Both the position numbers and the translations under genes were made by a program. The notes under the pieces are model-generated. The model searched no databases, was not told where the DNA came from, and worked only from the letters and a program-made list of their open reading frames with translations. This document shows positions 7,501 through 16,170 of a DNA stretch of 64,000 bases, in pieces. Positions within the stretch are counted from its first letter, which is position 1, and the number at the start of each line of letters is the position of its first letter. The DNA is from Clostridia bacterium (GTDB lineage: Bacteria > Bacillota > Clostridia > Oscillospirales > Acutalibacteraceae), in the NCBI GenBank assembly GCA_017475765.1, contig JAFVEY010000017.1, positions 1 to 64,000 on the forward strand, written 5' to 3'.

Positions 7501-9720
7501 TCAGACTTCACGGTCGCTGTTCTGAGAAACCGCTATTTCCCTGTACTGCTCACAGGTTTTTAACAGCTCGTTATGTGTTCCTCGTCCGACGATCCTGCCG
7601 CCGTCGAGCACCAGTATATTTTCGGCGTGCATAATGGTACTGATTCTTTGTGCCACGATAATGACGGTGGAATCTCCGGTATATTTCTTAAGAGCCTTTC
7701 TCAGAGCAGCATCTGTTTTAAAATCCAGAGCTGAAAAGCTATCGTCAAAAATATAGACCGGTGCCTTTTTCACCAACGCTCTCGCAATGGCAAGACGCTG
7801 CTTCTGTCCTCCTGAAACATTGGTTCCGCCCTGAGAGATAGAGGACTCGTATTTTTCCGGTTTAGAATCAATAAACTCTGATGCCTGTGCCGTATCGGCA
7901 GCTGCCTTTATGTCGCTGTCAGAGGCGTCCTCCTTTCCGTAGCGGAGATTGGATGCCACCGTTCCCGAAAACAGCGTTCCTTTCTGCGGAACAAGGCCTA
8001 TCTTTTCTCTCAGCTCGTGCTGGGTCACCGCTCTGATATCTGTTCCGTCTATGGTGATTCTGCCCGAAGTCACGTCATAAAAACGAGGTATCAGATTAAT
8101 AAGCGTACTCTTTCCTGAACCTGTCGTTCCGATAATAGCGGTTGTTTCTCCCGGCTTTGCGGTAAAGGATATGTCACTAAGCACATCCGATTCTGCTCCG
8201 CTGTATCGGTAGGAAACATTTTCAAATCTTACTTCTCCCCTGACATTTCCAAGACTGACAGGAGCTTCCGGATCGTTTATTGAATTTTCACATTCAAGCA
8301 CATCTGCTATTCTTACAGCAGAAACGGAAGCTCTGGGGATAATGATGAAAATGACGGCAATCATCAGGAAAGACATGATGATCATCATCGAATACTGAAT
8401 AAATGCCATCATATCTCCGACCTGCATTTGAGCCTGCTCTATCTGATGAGCGCCCACCCATACGACAAGCATCGACACACCATTCATAATCAGCATCATT
8501 ACCGGCATGAGATATGTCATGACCCTGTTGACAAAAAGATTGACAGAAGTAAGGTCCTTGTTTGCCTTGTCAAAGCGTTCCTCTTCATATGCTTCCGTTC
8601 CGAATGCTCTTATGACAAGTATGCCGCTCAGACTTTCTCTTGTGACAAGATTCAGTCTGTCTATCATCTTCTGCATGAGCTTGAATTTGGGCATAGCGAC
8701 CACAAAAACGATCAGCATAAGGGCAAGAAGCAGCACGATCGCACCGATAATGATCCAGCTCATTGAAAGCGTTGTCGAGGCCGCAAGAATGGCTCCGCCG
8801 ATACCCATGATCGGTGCAAAAAAGATCATTCTGATGCTCATGTTGATAATATTCTGCATTTGTGTGATATCGTTTGTTGTCCTTGTGATAAGGGATGCTG
8901 TTGAAAACTGATCAAATTCCGCATTGGAAAAGCTCTCGATTTTTCTGAAAACATCCGAACGCATTGCTTTTGCTGCACCTGCGCTGACTTTTGACGCAAT
9001 AAGGCTGACAAGGATGGAAGCTGCAACGCCTGCCAGCGTCACGAGTATCATATAAAAGCCCACTTTGAAAATATAATTTGTCTGAACCGCTGACATATCA
9101 GCGCCAAGCTCCTGATAGTACTGCTTTGCCATGGAAGCACCTATCTGACTGCTGATTGTCGAATCGGCTTCCTGAGCTTCCTTTATGCCGTCCGGCGCCT
9201 TAGCTGTGAAAAACGGCATGGAAGCCGCCGCATAAAGCTGTCTGATATCAATATCCGAATCGGAAAAATCTGACATTGTGGAGGTGTTGTCTCCGCCGTA
9301 TGCGGACATGATATCCTTGGCTGTGAGGATTACCGCAAGTCCTGCTCTTGAAACAATATCATCGAGCCGATCTATATCGGTTGTATCTGTCAATACATAG
9401 ATACCGCCGACTTCGTCAAGATTGATATATTTTGTTTGCAGGTCACTATAATCCTTCGAGTTCTTGTCAACAAGCGTATATGCTTTATCAAGAACCGCCG
9501 CATTTTCGGCGGATGTATACAGCTTCAGCATATTCAATCCGTCAGCGCTGATCGCTTCAGGGGCGGAATGTTCGATTCCCGACCGCTGTATGCCTGTGTT
9601 GACAATATCCGACATGAGATTCGGAAGATTGAGATCGCACATTCCCTGAACAAACAGAAGCAGGACTGCCAGTATCATAGGAAAAATGTACGGTTTGAGA
9701 TATTTTCTCAGTCTCAGCAT
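7501..9720 (-). CDS. ABC exporter subunit with degenerate catalytic site and large external loop (half A)
   Basis: 739 residues. One membrane helix (about 14-33) is followed by about 185 hydrophilic residues (about 35-220) before the next helix, so the loop outside the membrane between helices 1 and 2 is far longer than in a typical exporter. The remaining helices run to about 470. The nucleotide domain has Walker A GTTGSGKST (about 529), signature NVSGGQKQR and Walker B VYIFDDSFSALD, where Asp replaces the catalytic Glu. Asp at this place is known in one half of heterodimeric exporters such as TM287/288. It therefore pairs with the intact half downstream at 5609-7483. The start at 9720 has AAAGGATTGG about 8 bases upstream. 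Confidence 0.88.
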   Translation of the reverse strand: MLRLRKYLKPYIFPMILAVLLLFVQGMCDLNLPNLMSDIVNTGIQRSGIEHSAPEAISADGLNMLKLYTSAENAAVLDKAYTLVDKNSKDYSDLQTKYINLDEVGGIYVLTDTTDIDRLDDIVSRAGLAVILTAKDIMSAYGGDNTSTMSDFSDSDIDIRQLYAAASMPFFTAKAPDGIKEAQEADSTISSQIGASMAKQYYQELGADMSAVQTNYIFKVGFYMILVTLAGVAASILVSLIASKVSAGAAKAMRSDVFRKIESFSNAEFDQFSTASLITRTTNDITQMQNIINMSIRMIFFAPIMGIGGAILAASTTLSMSWIIIGAIVLLLALMLIVFVVAMPKFKLMQKMIDRLNLVTRESLSGILVIRAFGTEAYEEERFDKANKDLTSVNLFVNRVMTYLMPVMMLIMNGVSMLVVWVGAHQIEQAQMQVGDMMAFIQYSMMIIMSFLMIAVIFIIIPRASVSAVRIADVLECENSINDPEAPVSLGNVRGEVRFENVSYRYSGAESDVLSDISFTAKPGETTAIIGTTGSGKSTLINLIPRFYDVTSGRITIDGTDIRAVTQHELREKIGLVPQKGTLFSGTVASNLRYGKEDASDSDIKAAADTAQASEFIDSKPEKYESSISQGGTNVSGGQKQRLAIARALVKKAPVYIFDDSFSALDFKTDAALRKALKKYTGDSTVIIVAQRISTIMHAENILVLDGGRIVGRGTHNELLKTCEQYREIAVSQNSDREV

Positions 9721-9883
9721 ATTTTCACCAATCCTTTCGTATACGCATAAAGATATATTAACATATTTTTTGAATAATATAAATGCTTTATTTTAAAAGA
9801 AACAAAAAAATGCTGAATGATACAACAAATTTTACAAATCAGTCAATTTTATGTGAAATATAAAATATTTATAAATCGAAGTG

Positions 9884-9912
9884 TTGACCTTGACAAAAAA
9901 TAATGATATGAT
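9884..9912 (+). promoter_or_regulatory. Promoter of the flippase-like/glycosyltransferase operon
   Basis: TTGACC (9884-9889), 17 bases, TATGAT (9907-9912). A second TTGACA starts seven bases downstream of the first at 9891, with a less favourable -10. The leader would be about 85 bases. Confidence 0.6.
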
Positions 9913-10004
9913 AAAAGATATGACTTGTGTATTGAAATAAATTGTACTTTAAAAATAATATGTCTGTATAATATGTTTGTATAACAAATTTCAGGAGGTT
10001 AACT

Positions 10005-11063
10005 ATGGAGAACGTAAAAAAGAAACGCAAGCTGCCATGGAAAATTATTTTTAATGTTGCTATTTTTGGTCTTACCATATTTCTGATTGTATTTTTTATA
10101 TTTTCTGAAGGAGGTCTGGTGGATCTTATCAAAAGCGGTCAGCAGGTAAATCTGCTTTGGCTGGTGATGGCTGTATTCGTCCATTTCCTGAATATTGTGC
10201 TTGACGCAACAATCATCTATCTTTTTCTCAAGGAAACAACTCCTCAGGTTACTTTTTGGAATGCTTTCATTGCTTCAATGACCGGTCAGTTTTTCTGCGC
10301 CGTCACCCCCAGCGCAACAGGCGGACAGCCCATGCAGGTGCTTGCTATGTCAAGAATGGGTATTAAAGGCACCAATGCGACCTCAGCGCTTGTTCAGAAA
10401 TTTCTGGTGTGGCAGTTTACGCTGACAGTATACTGTATTATTGCCGTTGTCACGGGAATCGGCTTCTTTGCAAAATTCCTCGACCCTGCCATGATTGTAT
10501 TTTCTATTATCGGTTTCGGCACACAGGTTTTTATGATAGCTGTTCTTTTGCTGGCTTCCTTCTGCAAACCTCTTACAACAAAAATCGTCAACGCTTTCCT
10601 TACCTTTCTCGGTAAAATTCATCTTATGAAAAATGTCGAGAAAAAAAAGAAAAGCATTGACGAAACATTAAGCTCATTCCATGAAAATAATAAGGAGCTT
10701 AACAAAAACAAGGCACTTCTTGTCAAAATATATGTCATAACTGCAGTTCAGATGACAGCCTGTTTCCTTGCTCCCTACTGCATTGCAATGTCCTTCGGCA
10801 TTACCGGATGCAGCATATTCGATATGCTCAGAGCGCAGGCGTATGTAAGCATGGTTTCAAGCCTTGTGCCTCTTCCGGGCGGCTCCGGCGCCGCTGAATA
10901 CTGCTTCGGCGTATTCTTTGGAACCTATTTCACAACTGAGACCATCAAATCTGCCATCCTCATCTGGAGAACGATCACCTATTACGGAACCATCGCCGTA
11001 TCGGCTCCGTTCGCCATATTCAGAGATAAAAAAAGCCTTAAAAGCAAAGTAGAAGATCATTGA
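10005..11063 (+). CDS. lysylphosphatidylglycerol synthase-type flippase-like membrane protein (UPF0104)
   Basis: 352 residues, strongly hydrophobic, about eight membrane helices. It matches the transmembrane half of MprF (LPG_synthase_TM) without the synthetase half. Typical elements are FFCAVTPSATGGQPMQ at about residues 97-112 and SLVPLPGGSGAAEYCF near the C-terminus. Stand-alone members are thought to be involved in moving or organising envelope lipids or glycolipids, mostly untested. Two glycosyltransferase genes follow after 27 and 12 bases, so a role in an envelope glycoconjugate is likely (inference). The ATG at 10005 has a TCAGGAGGTT ribosome binding site. Confidence 0.85.
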   Translation: MENVKKKRKLPWKIIFNVAIFGLTIFLIVFFIFSEGGLVDLIKSGQQVNLLWLVMAVFVHFLNIVLDATIIYLFLKETTPQVTFWNAFIASMTGQFFCAVTPSATGGQPMQVLAMSRMGIKGTNATSALVQKFLVWQFTLTVYCIIAVVTGIGFFAKFLDPAMIVFSIIGFGTQVFMIAVLLLASFCKPLTTKIVNAFLTFLGKIHLMKNVEKKKKSIDETLSSFHENNKELNKNKALLVKIYVITAVQMTACFLAPYCIAMSFGITGCSIFDMLRAQAYVSMVSSLVPLPGGSGAAEYCFGVFFGTYFTTETIKSAILIWRTITYYGTIAVSAPFAIFRDKKSLKSKVEDH

Positions 11064-11090
11064 TGCGAAAATCGAGAAAGAAATAAAAAT

Positions 11091-12035
11091 ATGATAACAA
11101 ATAATCCTGAAATTAGCGTTGTAATTCCTATGTACAACTGTGAAAAATTTATCAGAAATTGTCTGATGTCGCTCAAAGCTCAGACTTATCAGAATTTTGA
11201 AGTGATCATTGTTGATAACGGTTCAACGGACTCGTCCGCTGAAGAAGCCGAGAAAATTTGCCGCACTGATGAAAGATTCTCTCTGATCAAAAGCTCCTCA
11301 GGCAAGGCAGGAAGCGCAAGAAATGCCGGTATCGAAAGGTCAAGAGGAAATTATATCGCCTTTGTTGACGGCGATGATACTGTTAAAGAAAAATATCTGG
11401 AAGAAATGTATCGTGCTGCTGTCGAAAACAATGCCGATATAGCGGTATGCGGCTTCTGGTTTTATTTTCTGAATACAGGAAAAATCGTTATCGGCGACAA
11501 TCCGCCGAAGTTTCATGTCTATGACAGAATAGAAGCCCTGAAGGAATTGCTCAGAGATAAAACCATGAGATTCTACCTTTGGAACAAACTCTGGAAGCGT
11601 TCGCTTTTTACAGAAAATAACATTAAAATTCCTGATATGTACTATGAAGATGCTGTCGTCTGTCCCCGACTTTTCTGCAATGCAGAAAAAGTCGTAACCG
11701 TGGATTACTGTGGGTATGTCTATATGAGAGCGTTTTCAAAATATAAGGAAATCCGCATGACAAAGGAAAGAATCAACAATTATATCAATACCGTTCCAAT
11801 GATAAGACTTTGCCTTGAAGAACAAAATATATACAAACAGGTCAAAAGCTCTTTCCGCACACATATTTTTCATGTGTTCTTCGCCCTCCCCTCGCTTGTG
11901 ATCCAGGCTAAGGAGGAGCTCAAAAACGGTGTGCTGAAAAATATGGTTTCGGGGATGGCAAAAGTGATAAAATACAGCACCATGCCTACCGAAGAGCTGA
12001 AAACCTTTCAGATCAACAATGACACAGTACAATAA
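11091..12035 (+). CDS. family 2 glycosyltransferase
   Basis: 314 residues with the GT-A fold of family 2. The N-terminus reads ISVVIPMYNCEKFIRNCLMS, followed by VIIVDNGSTDSS and the acidic metal/nucleotide site FVDGDDT at about residues 90-96. The C-terminal third resembles the capsule and wall-polysaccharide transferases of Firmicutes (IPDMYYEDAVVCPRLF). It adds a sugar from a nucleotide sugar to an unidentified acceptor at the inner membrane face. It has no transmembrane segment of its own; the flippase-like protein upstream is the likely membrane partner. The ribosome binding site is weak (GAGAAAGAAAT), which suggests coupling to the gene before it. Confidence 0.87.
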   Translation: MITNNPEISVVIPMYNCEKFIRNCLMSLKAQTYQNFEVIIVDNGSTDSSAEEAEKICRTDERFSLIKSSSGKAGSARNAGIERSRGNYIAFVDGDDTVKEKYLEEMYRAAVENNADIAVCGFWFYFLNTGKIVIGDNPPKFHVYDRIEALKELLRDKTMRFYLWNKLWKRSLFTENNIKIPDMYYEDAVVCPRLFCNAEKVVTVDYCGYVYMRAFSKYKEIRMTKERINNYINTVPMIRLCLEEQNIYKQVKSSFRTHIFHVFFALPSLVIQAKEELKNGVLKNMVSGMAKVIKYSTMPTEELKTFQINNDTVQ

Positions 12036-12047
12036 TGGGGTGATTCA

Positions 12048-13013
12048 ATGTCAGAGCCTAAAATATCGGTCATCGTTCCGATATATAATGTTGAAAAATA
12101 TATAGATAAATGTCTGAAAACAATACAGTACCAGACCTTTACGGATTTTGAAGTTCTTTTAATCAACGATGAAACTCCCGACAAGAGTATGGAAATTGCT
12201 AAGAAATACTGTGATTCAGATGAGCGCTTCAAGATATTCAACAAGAAAAACGGCGGTCTTTCCGATGCAAGAAATTACGGGATCGCTCATGCCAAAGGTG
12301 AATATATCGTATTTATCGACAGCGATGATTATCTGCACAAGGACTATCTTTATGTACTTTATCACGAATGTGTGGATAATGATGCCGATATGTCCTACTG
12401 CAGATTTAAATATTCCTACTTCAACACAGGTATCACCTGTCCTATGCCGATCAATGCCGGAAAAGAAGTGATGAAAACCCGTGACGCACTCAATATCCTC
12501 ATCCGAGACAACTATCTCAGAAGCTATGCGTGGAATAAAATGTACAAACGCTCTCTTTTTACTGACAATCACATCGCCTATCCTATCATGTATTTTGAGG
12601 ATATTGCAACAAGCGGCAGAGTTCTTTATCATGCCAACAAAATCGCCATCAGCGACAGATATCTTTATTACTATGTAAAGAGATTCGGCAGCATTATGTC
12701 TACCATGGATGCAAGAAAGATCAATGACTATATCCGCTCGGTTCTTATCGTCAGAAATCATATACAGCAGCAGGGTCTGTATGAATACTATCAGAAGTCA
12801 ATTTTTAGCTTTGCAACGAAAATGCGGCTTGTCAATATTTATTCCATCATCAGACAGCACGTTATCCATTTCGATTTTAGGAAAATGGGCTATAATCTGA
12901 AAACAAACAGGCTTCTTTTTGAATACATAACATCAGATGATTATCAATCAATCAATGACTTTCCCGAAATACCATACAAAATACATCAGCCAGGACGGCA
13001 AAAGAAAAAATAA
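12048..13013 (+). CDS. family 2 glycosyltransferase
   Basis: 321 residues, clearly a paralogue of the preceding gene with the same order of motifs: ISVIVPIYNVEKYIDKC, LLINDETPDKS, then FIDSDDYLHKDY at about residues 88-99 and PIMYFEDIATSGRVLY. It likely adds the next sugar to the same product. The start at 12048 has TGGGGTGATTC just upstream and lies 12 bases after the previous stop. Transcription ends at the strong hairpin at 13017-13053. Confidence 0.87.
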   Translation: MSEPKISVIVPIYNVEKYIDKCLKTIQYQTFTDFEVLLINDETPDKSMEIAKKYCDSDERFKIFNKKNGGLSDARNYGIAHAKGEYIVFIDSDDYLHKDYLYVLYHECVDNDADMSYCRFKYSYFNTGITCPMPINAGKEVMKTRDALNILIRDNYLRSYAWNKMYKRSLFTDNHIAYPIMYFEDIATSGRVLYHANKIAISDRYLYYYVKRFGSIMSTMDARKINDYIRSVLIVRNHIQQQGLYEYYQKSIFSFATKMRLVNIYSIIRQHVIHFDFRKMGYNLKTNRLLFEYITSDDYQSINDFPEIPYKIHQPGRQKKK

Positions 13014-13016
13014 TGA

Positions 13017-13053
13017 ACCTCCCGCACATTTTAATGCTGCGGGAGGTCTTTTT
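13017..13053. terminator. Strong bidirectional terminator
   Basis: ACCTCCCGCA and TGCGGGAGGT make a 10 bp perfect stem. On the plus strand it is followed by CTTTTT; on the minus strand by TCATTATTTTTT. It ends the glycosyltransferase operon and the convergent Na+/phosphate transporter gene. Confidence 0.85.
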
Positions 13054-13059
13054 ATCGGT

Positions 13060-14736
13060 TTAGGAATTTGTTGCGGCTGTTTTTGTATCCAATCCCTGTA
13101 CCTTTTGATTTGGATACATTGAGAAAGCAATATTCGTGCTGTGGTCGGCAATTCTTTCCAGATTCGTCAGAAGCTCCATAAACAGCGTTCCGACAGTTGC
13201 ATTGCATTTTCCTTTGCTCAGACGGTCAATATGGTTATCCTTATATTCAGCCGTCCTGTCATCAATTTCCTGCTCCGTATTACTTACAAGATCAATCATC
13301 TTCTGGTCAAAATGGCTGGATTCAAACATCTTCATAGAATCATCAATAATGCTGTCAACAAGACTTTGCATCTTCTTAATTTCCGCCAGTGCGTCATCGC
13401 TGAAGGATTCATCCTTTGAAATGATCATATGCGCAATTTCACAGATATTTTCAGCATGATCTCCTATTCTTTCCATATCGCTGACAACATGATAGTACGA
13501 ACCGATCTTTTCACGGTCTCCGTCCTCAAGGTTAAGACCGGTGATCTTTACAAGGTAATCCGTGATCGCCATATTGAGATAATCTATTACCTCTTCATTC
13601 TCCTCAACCTCTTTGATGATACTTTCATCCTTTTCAAGAAAAGCCTTCATTGAATTGGCAAAATTCTTTTTGGCAAGAGCGCCCATTCTCTCAATTTCCT
13701 TTGTTACCTGTGAAACAGCAAAGGGAGGTGTTTTGAGCAGTCGCTCGTCAACATATTTCAGACGGCACGCTTCCTTTTCCGCTTCCTCTTCTCCCCTGAT
13801 AATGACACATGACAGCTTTATGATAACACTCTCCAAAGGGAGCATGATCAGCGTTGCACCAATGCTTGATATGATATGCGCCAGCGATATCTGGAACGTG
13901 ACATTGTCGGTAAACGACTGTATCAGCGAGTTAAACGGCGTGAATGCTGACAGAAAAGTGAATATCAGCGTTCCGAAGAAAGTGAATAATACATACGAAA
14001 CTGCTGTTCTTTTTGCTGCTTTAGTTGCACCGATGGCAGAGATCACCGCCGTTACACAGGCTCCGATATGTATGCCATACACCATATACACCGCATCGGG
14101 CAAAGTCAACGCTCCTGCGCCGCCCAAAGCCTGAAGCACTCCGACTGCCGCCGAAGAGCTTTGAAGGAATGCCGCAAATACTACTCCGAAAAGCGAACCG
14201 AGTATGGGATCGCCTACCGAAAGTATGATTTTCTTGAAAAAATCTGATTCTGCAAGCGGTTTCAGATTGGAGCTCATTGTCGTCATACCGTAAAAAAGTA
14301 TGCCGAAGCCTGCGATGATCTGACCTACATACTTCTGGTTATTCTTTTTGCACAGCATAACCATGATGGCGCCTACAAAAATAGCCAGCGGCGCATAATC
14401 CGCTATCTGTATGGAAAGCAGTACACTTGTCACCGTTGTACCGATCGTTGCGCCCATAATAACGCCCATTGCCTGACTCAGATTCATAATCTGAGCATTG
14501 ACAAAACCGACACACATGACTGAAACTGCTGTGGAACTCTGAATGATAGCCGTTACCACCACTCCGACAAAAGCGCCCAGAAATCTGTTGGTTGTCAGCT
14601 TTTCAAGCAATGTTCTGAGGTTTGAACCGGCTGCCAGTTCAAGACCTTCACCCATCAGACGCATTCCGTAAAGGAACAGTCCGAGTCCTCCCAATGCAAG
14701 GATCATCTGCATAATTAATGTTTGATCGAGGGTCAT
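13060..14736 (-). CDS. Na+/phosphate cotransporter family protein with PhoU-like tail
   Basis: 558 residues. The N-terminal membrane half (about 1-320) holds the inverted repeat of the Na/Pi family, with the paired signature motifs AIIQSSTAVSVM and AAFLQSSSAAVGV. The C-terminal half (about 345-545) is helical and resembles PhoU, including the pattern MERIGDHAENICE and its repeat LERIADHSTNIAF. Family members import phosphate with sodium; the PhoU-like domain is thought to gate or regulate uptake. There is no Pst system next to it. The start at 14736 has AAACGGAGGATATGG upstream. It is monocistronic and shares the terminator at 13017-13053. Confidence 0.9.
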   Translation of the reverse strand: MTLDQTLIMQMILALGGLGLFLYGMRLMGEGLELAAGSNLRTLLEKLTTNRFLGAFVGVVVTAIIQSSTAVSVMCVGFVNAQIMNLSQAMGVIMGATIGTTVTSVLLSIQIADYAPLAIFVGAIMVMLCKKNNQKYVGQIIAGFGILFYGMTTMSSNLKPLAESDFFKKIILSVGDPILGSLFGVVFAAFLQSSSAAVGVLQALGGAGALTLPDAVYMVYGIHIGACVTAVISAIGATKAAKRTAVSYVLFTFFGTLIFTFLSAFTPFNSLIQSFTDNVTFQISLAHIISSIGATLIMLPLESVIIKLSCVIIRGEEEAEKEACRLKYVDERLLKTPPFAVSQVTKEIERMGALAKKNFANSMKAFLEKDESIIKEVEENEEVIDYLNMAITDYLVKITGLNLEDGDREKIGSYYHVVSDMERIGDHAENICEIAHMIISKDESFSDDALAEIKKMQSLVDSIIDDSMKMFESSHFDQKMIDLVSNTEQEIDDRTAEYKDNHIDRLSKGKCNATVGTLFMELLTNLERIADHSTNIAFSMYPNQKVQGLDTKTAATNS

Positions 14737-14999
14737 ACCATATCCTCCGTTTAACTTACTTCTCTTTTCTTTTATCTGTACATTTCAATGATATTACATC
14801 ATCCGACACTTAATATTCCTCAAAAGAATTATATCTTTTTCTATCATTACAACAAAATAGATTAATCATTATGAATATTTTTAGCCATATTTAAAGAAAA
14901 AATCAGACATAACTTAATAAAATGCTTTTGATTTCATCTTATCAGTCATGTCTGAAATACTTACTATATAAGTAAATATAAAAATTTACACAAAAACTA
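14737..14999. other. AT-rich intergenic stretch
   Basis: No open frame of note. An 8 bp inverted repeat, TCAGACAT (14903-14910) and ATGTCTGA (14948-14955), surrounds a 37-base AT-rich loop; its role is unclear. With the gene remnant at 15000-15129 this makes a gap of about 390 bases without an intact gene. Confidence 0.5.
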
Positions 15000-15129
15000 T
15001 CACACAGAAATTGAAATCTCTGCTTTGCTTTCTTTTCTGACAGCGATATCATACTGTTCACGCTGAGCCTGCTCATCAAATAAATCTGACAACATAGTTA
15101 CTATCTCCTGTTTGTGTTCATTGAGGAGA
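15000..15129 (-). pseudogene. remnant of a second Rpn-family gene (C-terminal fragment)
   Basis: The minus strand encodes NEHKQEIVTMLSDLFDEQ and about 20 more residues to a stop at 15000. This nearly repeats residues in the intact gene upstream (NQHKQEVVTMLSDLFDEQ). Over 100 bases (15023-15122 against 15300-15399) I count about 7 mismatches. The fragment starts right after the intact gene's stop codon, has no start codon or ribosome binding site of its own, and ends with a different tail (KAEISISV). It is either a partial tandem duplication or the surviving end of an older neighbouring copy. Confidence 0.8.
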
Positions 15130-16038
15130 TTAAGTATTCGCTGCGAGCAAACCTTCAATTTCAATTTCAGACATTCCAAGCATATCAGAAAGTTGTTTAA
15201 CAGAATTGCCAAGTTCAATGAGTTTTTTCAATAATTCTGCCTTACCTCTTGCTTCACCCTCTGTTCTTCCCTCTGCTCTGCCCCTTGCTTCACCGATAGC
15301 TTCACTTTCTTTTTTGACAGCGATATCATACTGCTCACGCTGAGCCTGCTCATCAAATAAATCCGACAACATAGTTACTACCTCCTGTTTGTGTTGATTA
15401 AGAAAATCGGTCAGATAGCCTTTTTCAAGGCATATTCTTATGGTTTCTCCGATACATTCAAGTTTATTGCCGTAAATCTTGCGCTGTTCGTCATAGACCT
15501 TGCTAAACCCTATATATTGTCCGTAAATCGTATTGCTTTCAGACTGTCTGAGTATTTTTACCCTGACATCAATCGGTGCATCTCCGTCAAAGTAATCGTC
15601 TTTGAATGATATCTCGTCCGGCAGTCCTTTGTCACCTGTATAGAGCACATACAGTTCGGGTTTCGGGAGATTTATTCTTTTGGCATTATGTTCGCTCTGC
15701 TTTGTTTCTTTGAGGTATCGGCGGTATGTTTCCGCAATATAGAACAGTATTCGGAGTGTCAGATTTTCCGTCCATCTGCTCTGTGCCTCAAAAAGAAGAA
15801 CATATTTTGCGTTACCGTTTACGTTTACGATAAAACCAAGGTCGTTATAAATATCATTAATCAGTACCGTCTGTAATGTTTCAAGCTGAATATCATCAAC
15901 CGTTACGGCTGTATCTTCGGGGTGTAGTTCTTTATACAGTTCAAATACATTATTTACGTCCCTGAAAAGCCATGTAAATACACTATCTTTGGTTTTATGT
16001 CTGGCGGTTCTGTCATCTGTTAATGTTATATCTTCCAT
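15130..16038 (-). CDS. Rpn family recombination-promoting nuclease / putative transposase (PD-(D/E)XK)
   Basis: 302 residues. It belongs to the Rpn/PDDEXK_2 family: KDSVFTWLFRDVNNVFELY near the N-terminus (about 17-35), then DLGFIVN and YVLLFEAQSRW (about 66-92), which supply the Asp and the Glu-x-Gln of the nuclease core. A Glu/Arg/Gly-rich tail (about 250-270) and a short helical end follow. E. coli Rpn proteins are DNA endonucleases that raise recombination; the often-used label 'transposase' is not supported by any terminal repeats here. The start at 16038 is preferred to a GTG nine bases upstream because GAGAGGG sits 8 bases before the ATG. Such genes often occur in many copies per genome, and a broken copy lies immediately downstream. 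Confidence 0.85.
   Translation of the reverse strand: MEDITLTDDRTARHKTKDSVFTWLFRDVNNVFELYKELHPEDTAVTVDDIQLETLQTVLINDIYNDLGFIVNVNGNAKYVLLFEAQSRWTENLTLRILFYIAETYRRYLKETKQSEHNAKRINLPKPELYVLYTGDKGLPDEISFKDDYFDGDAPIDVRVKILRQSESNTIYGQYIGFSKVYDEQRKIYGNKLECIGETIRICLEKGYLTDFLNQHKQEVVTMLSDLFDEQAQREQYDIAVKKESEAIGEARGRAEGRTEGEARGKAELLKKLIELGNSVKQLSDMLGMSEIEIEGLLAANT
15300..15399 (-). repeat. 100-base direct repeat, copy inside the intact Rpn-family gene
   Basis: Partner of 15023-15122. The two copies are in the same orientation, 277 bases apart, and roughly 93 percent alike by my hand comparison. They code for the same helical segment (HKQExVTMLSDLFDEQAQRE). Confidence 0.85.
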
Positions 16039-16061
16039 CGGTATCACCCTCTCTTAACAAT

Positions 16062-16090
16062 ATTATAGTATGATTCTACGTTTATTTCAA
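16062..16090 (-). promoter_or_regulatory. Sigma-A promoter of the Rpn-family gene
   Basis: On the minus strand TTGAAA (16085-16090), 17 bases, TATAAT (16062-16067), giving a leader of about 17 bases before the ATG at 16038. Confidence 0.75.
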
Positions 16091-16120
16091 CACCATTATG
16101 AAATTTTTACAGTTGTATGC

Positions 16121-16152
16121 ACAAAGCCGCACAAATCAATGTACGGCTTTGT
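16121..16152 (-). terminator. Probable terminator after rqcH
   Basis: ACAAAGCCG (16121-16129) and CGGCTTTGT (16144-16152) form a 9 bp perfect stem just after the rqcH stop codon. The T-rich side is better on the plus strand (TGTTTTATTAATTTTT) although no plus-strand gene ends here, so efficiency in the needed direction is uncertain. Confidence 0.5.
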
Positions 16153-16170
16153 TGTTTTATTAATTTTTGT

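Noticed and set aside
15130..16038. Rpn-family gene as a mobile element
   Set aside because: No terminal inverted repeats or target-site duplication seen; family members are nucleases rather than proven transposases.
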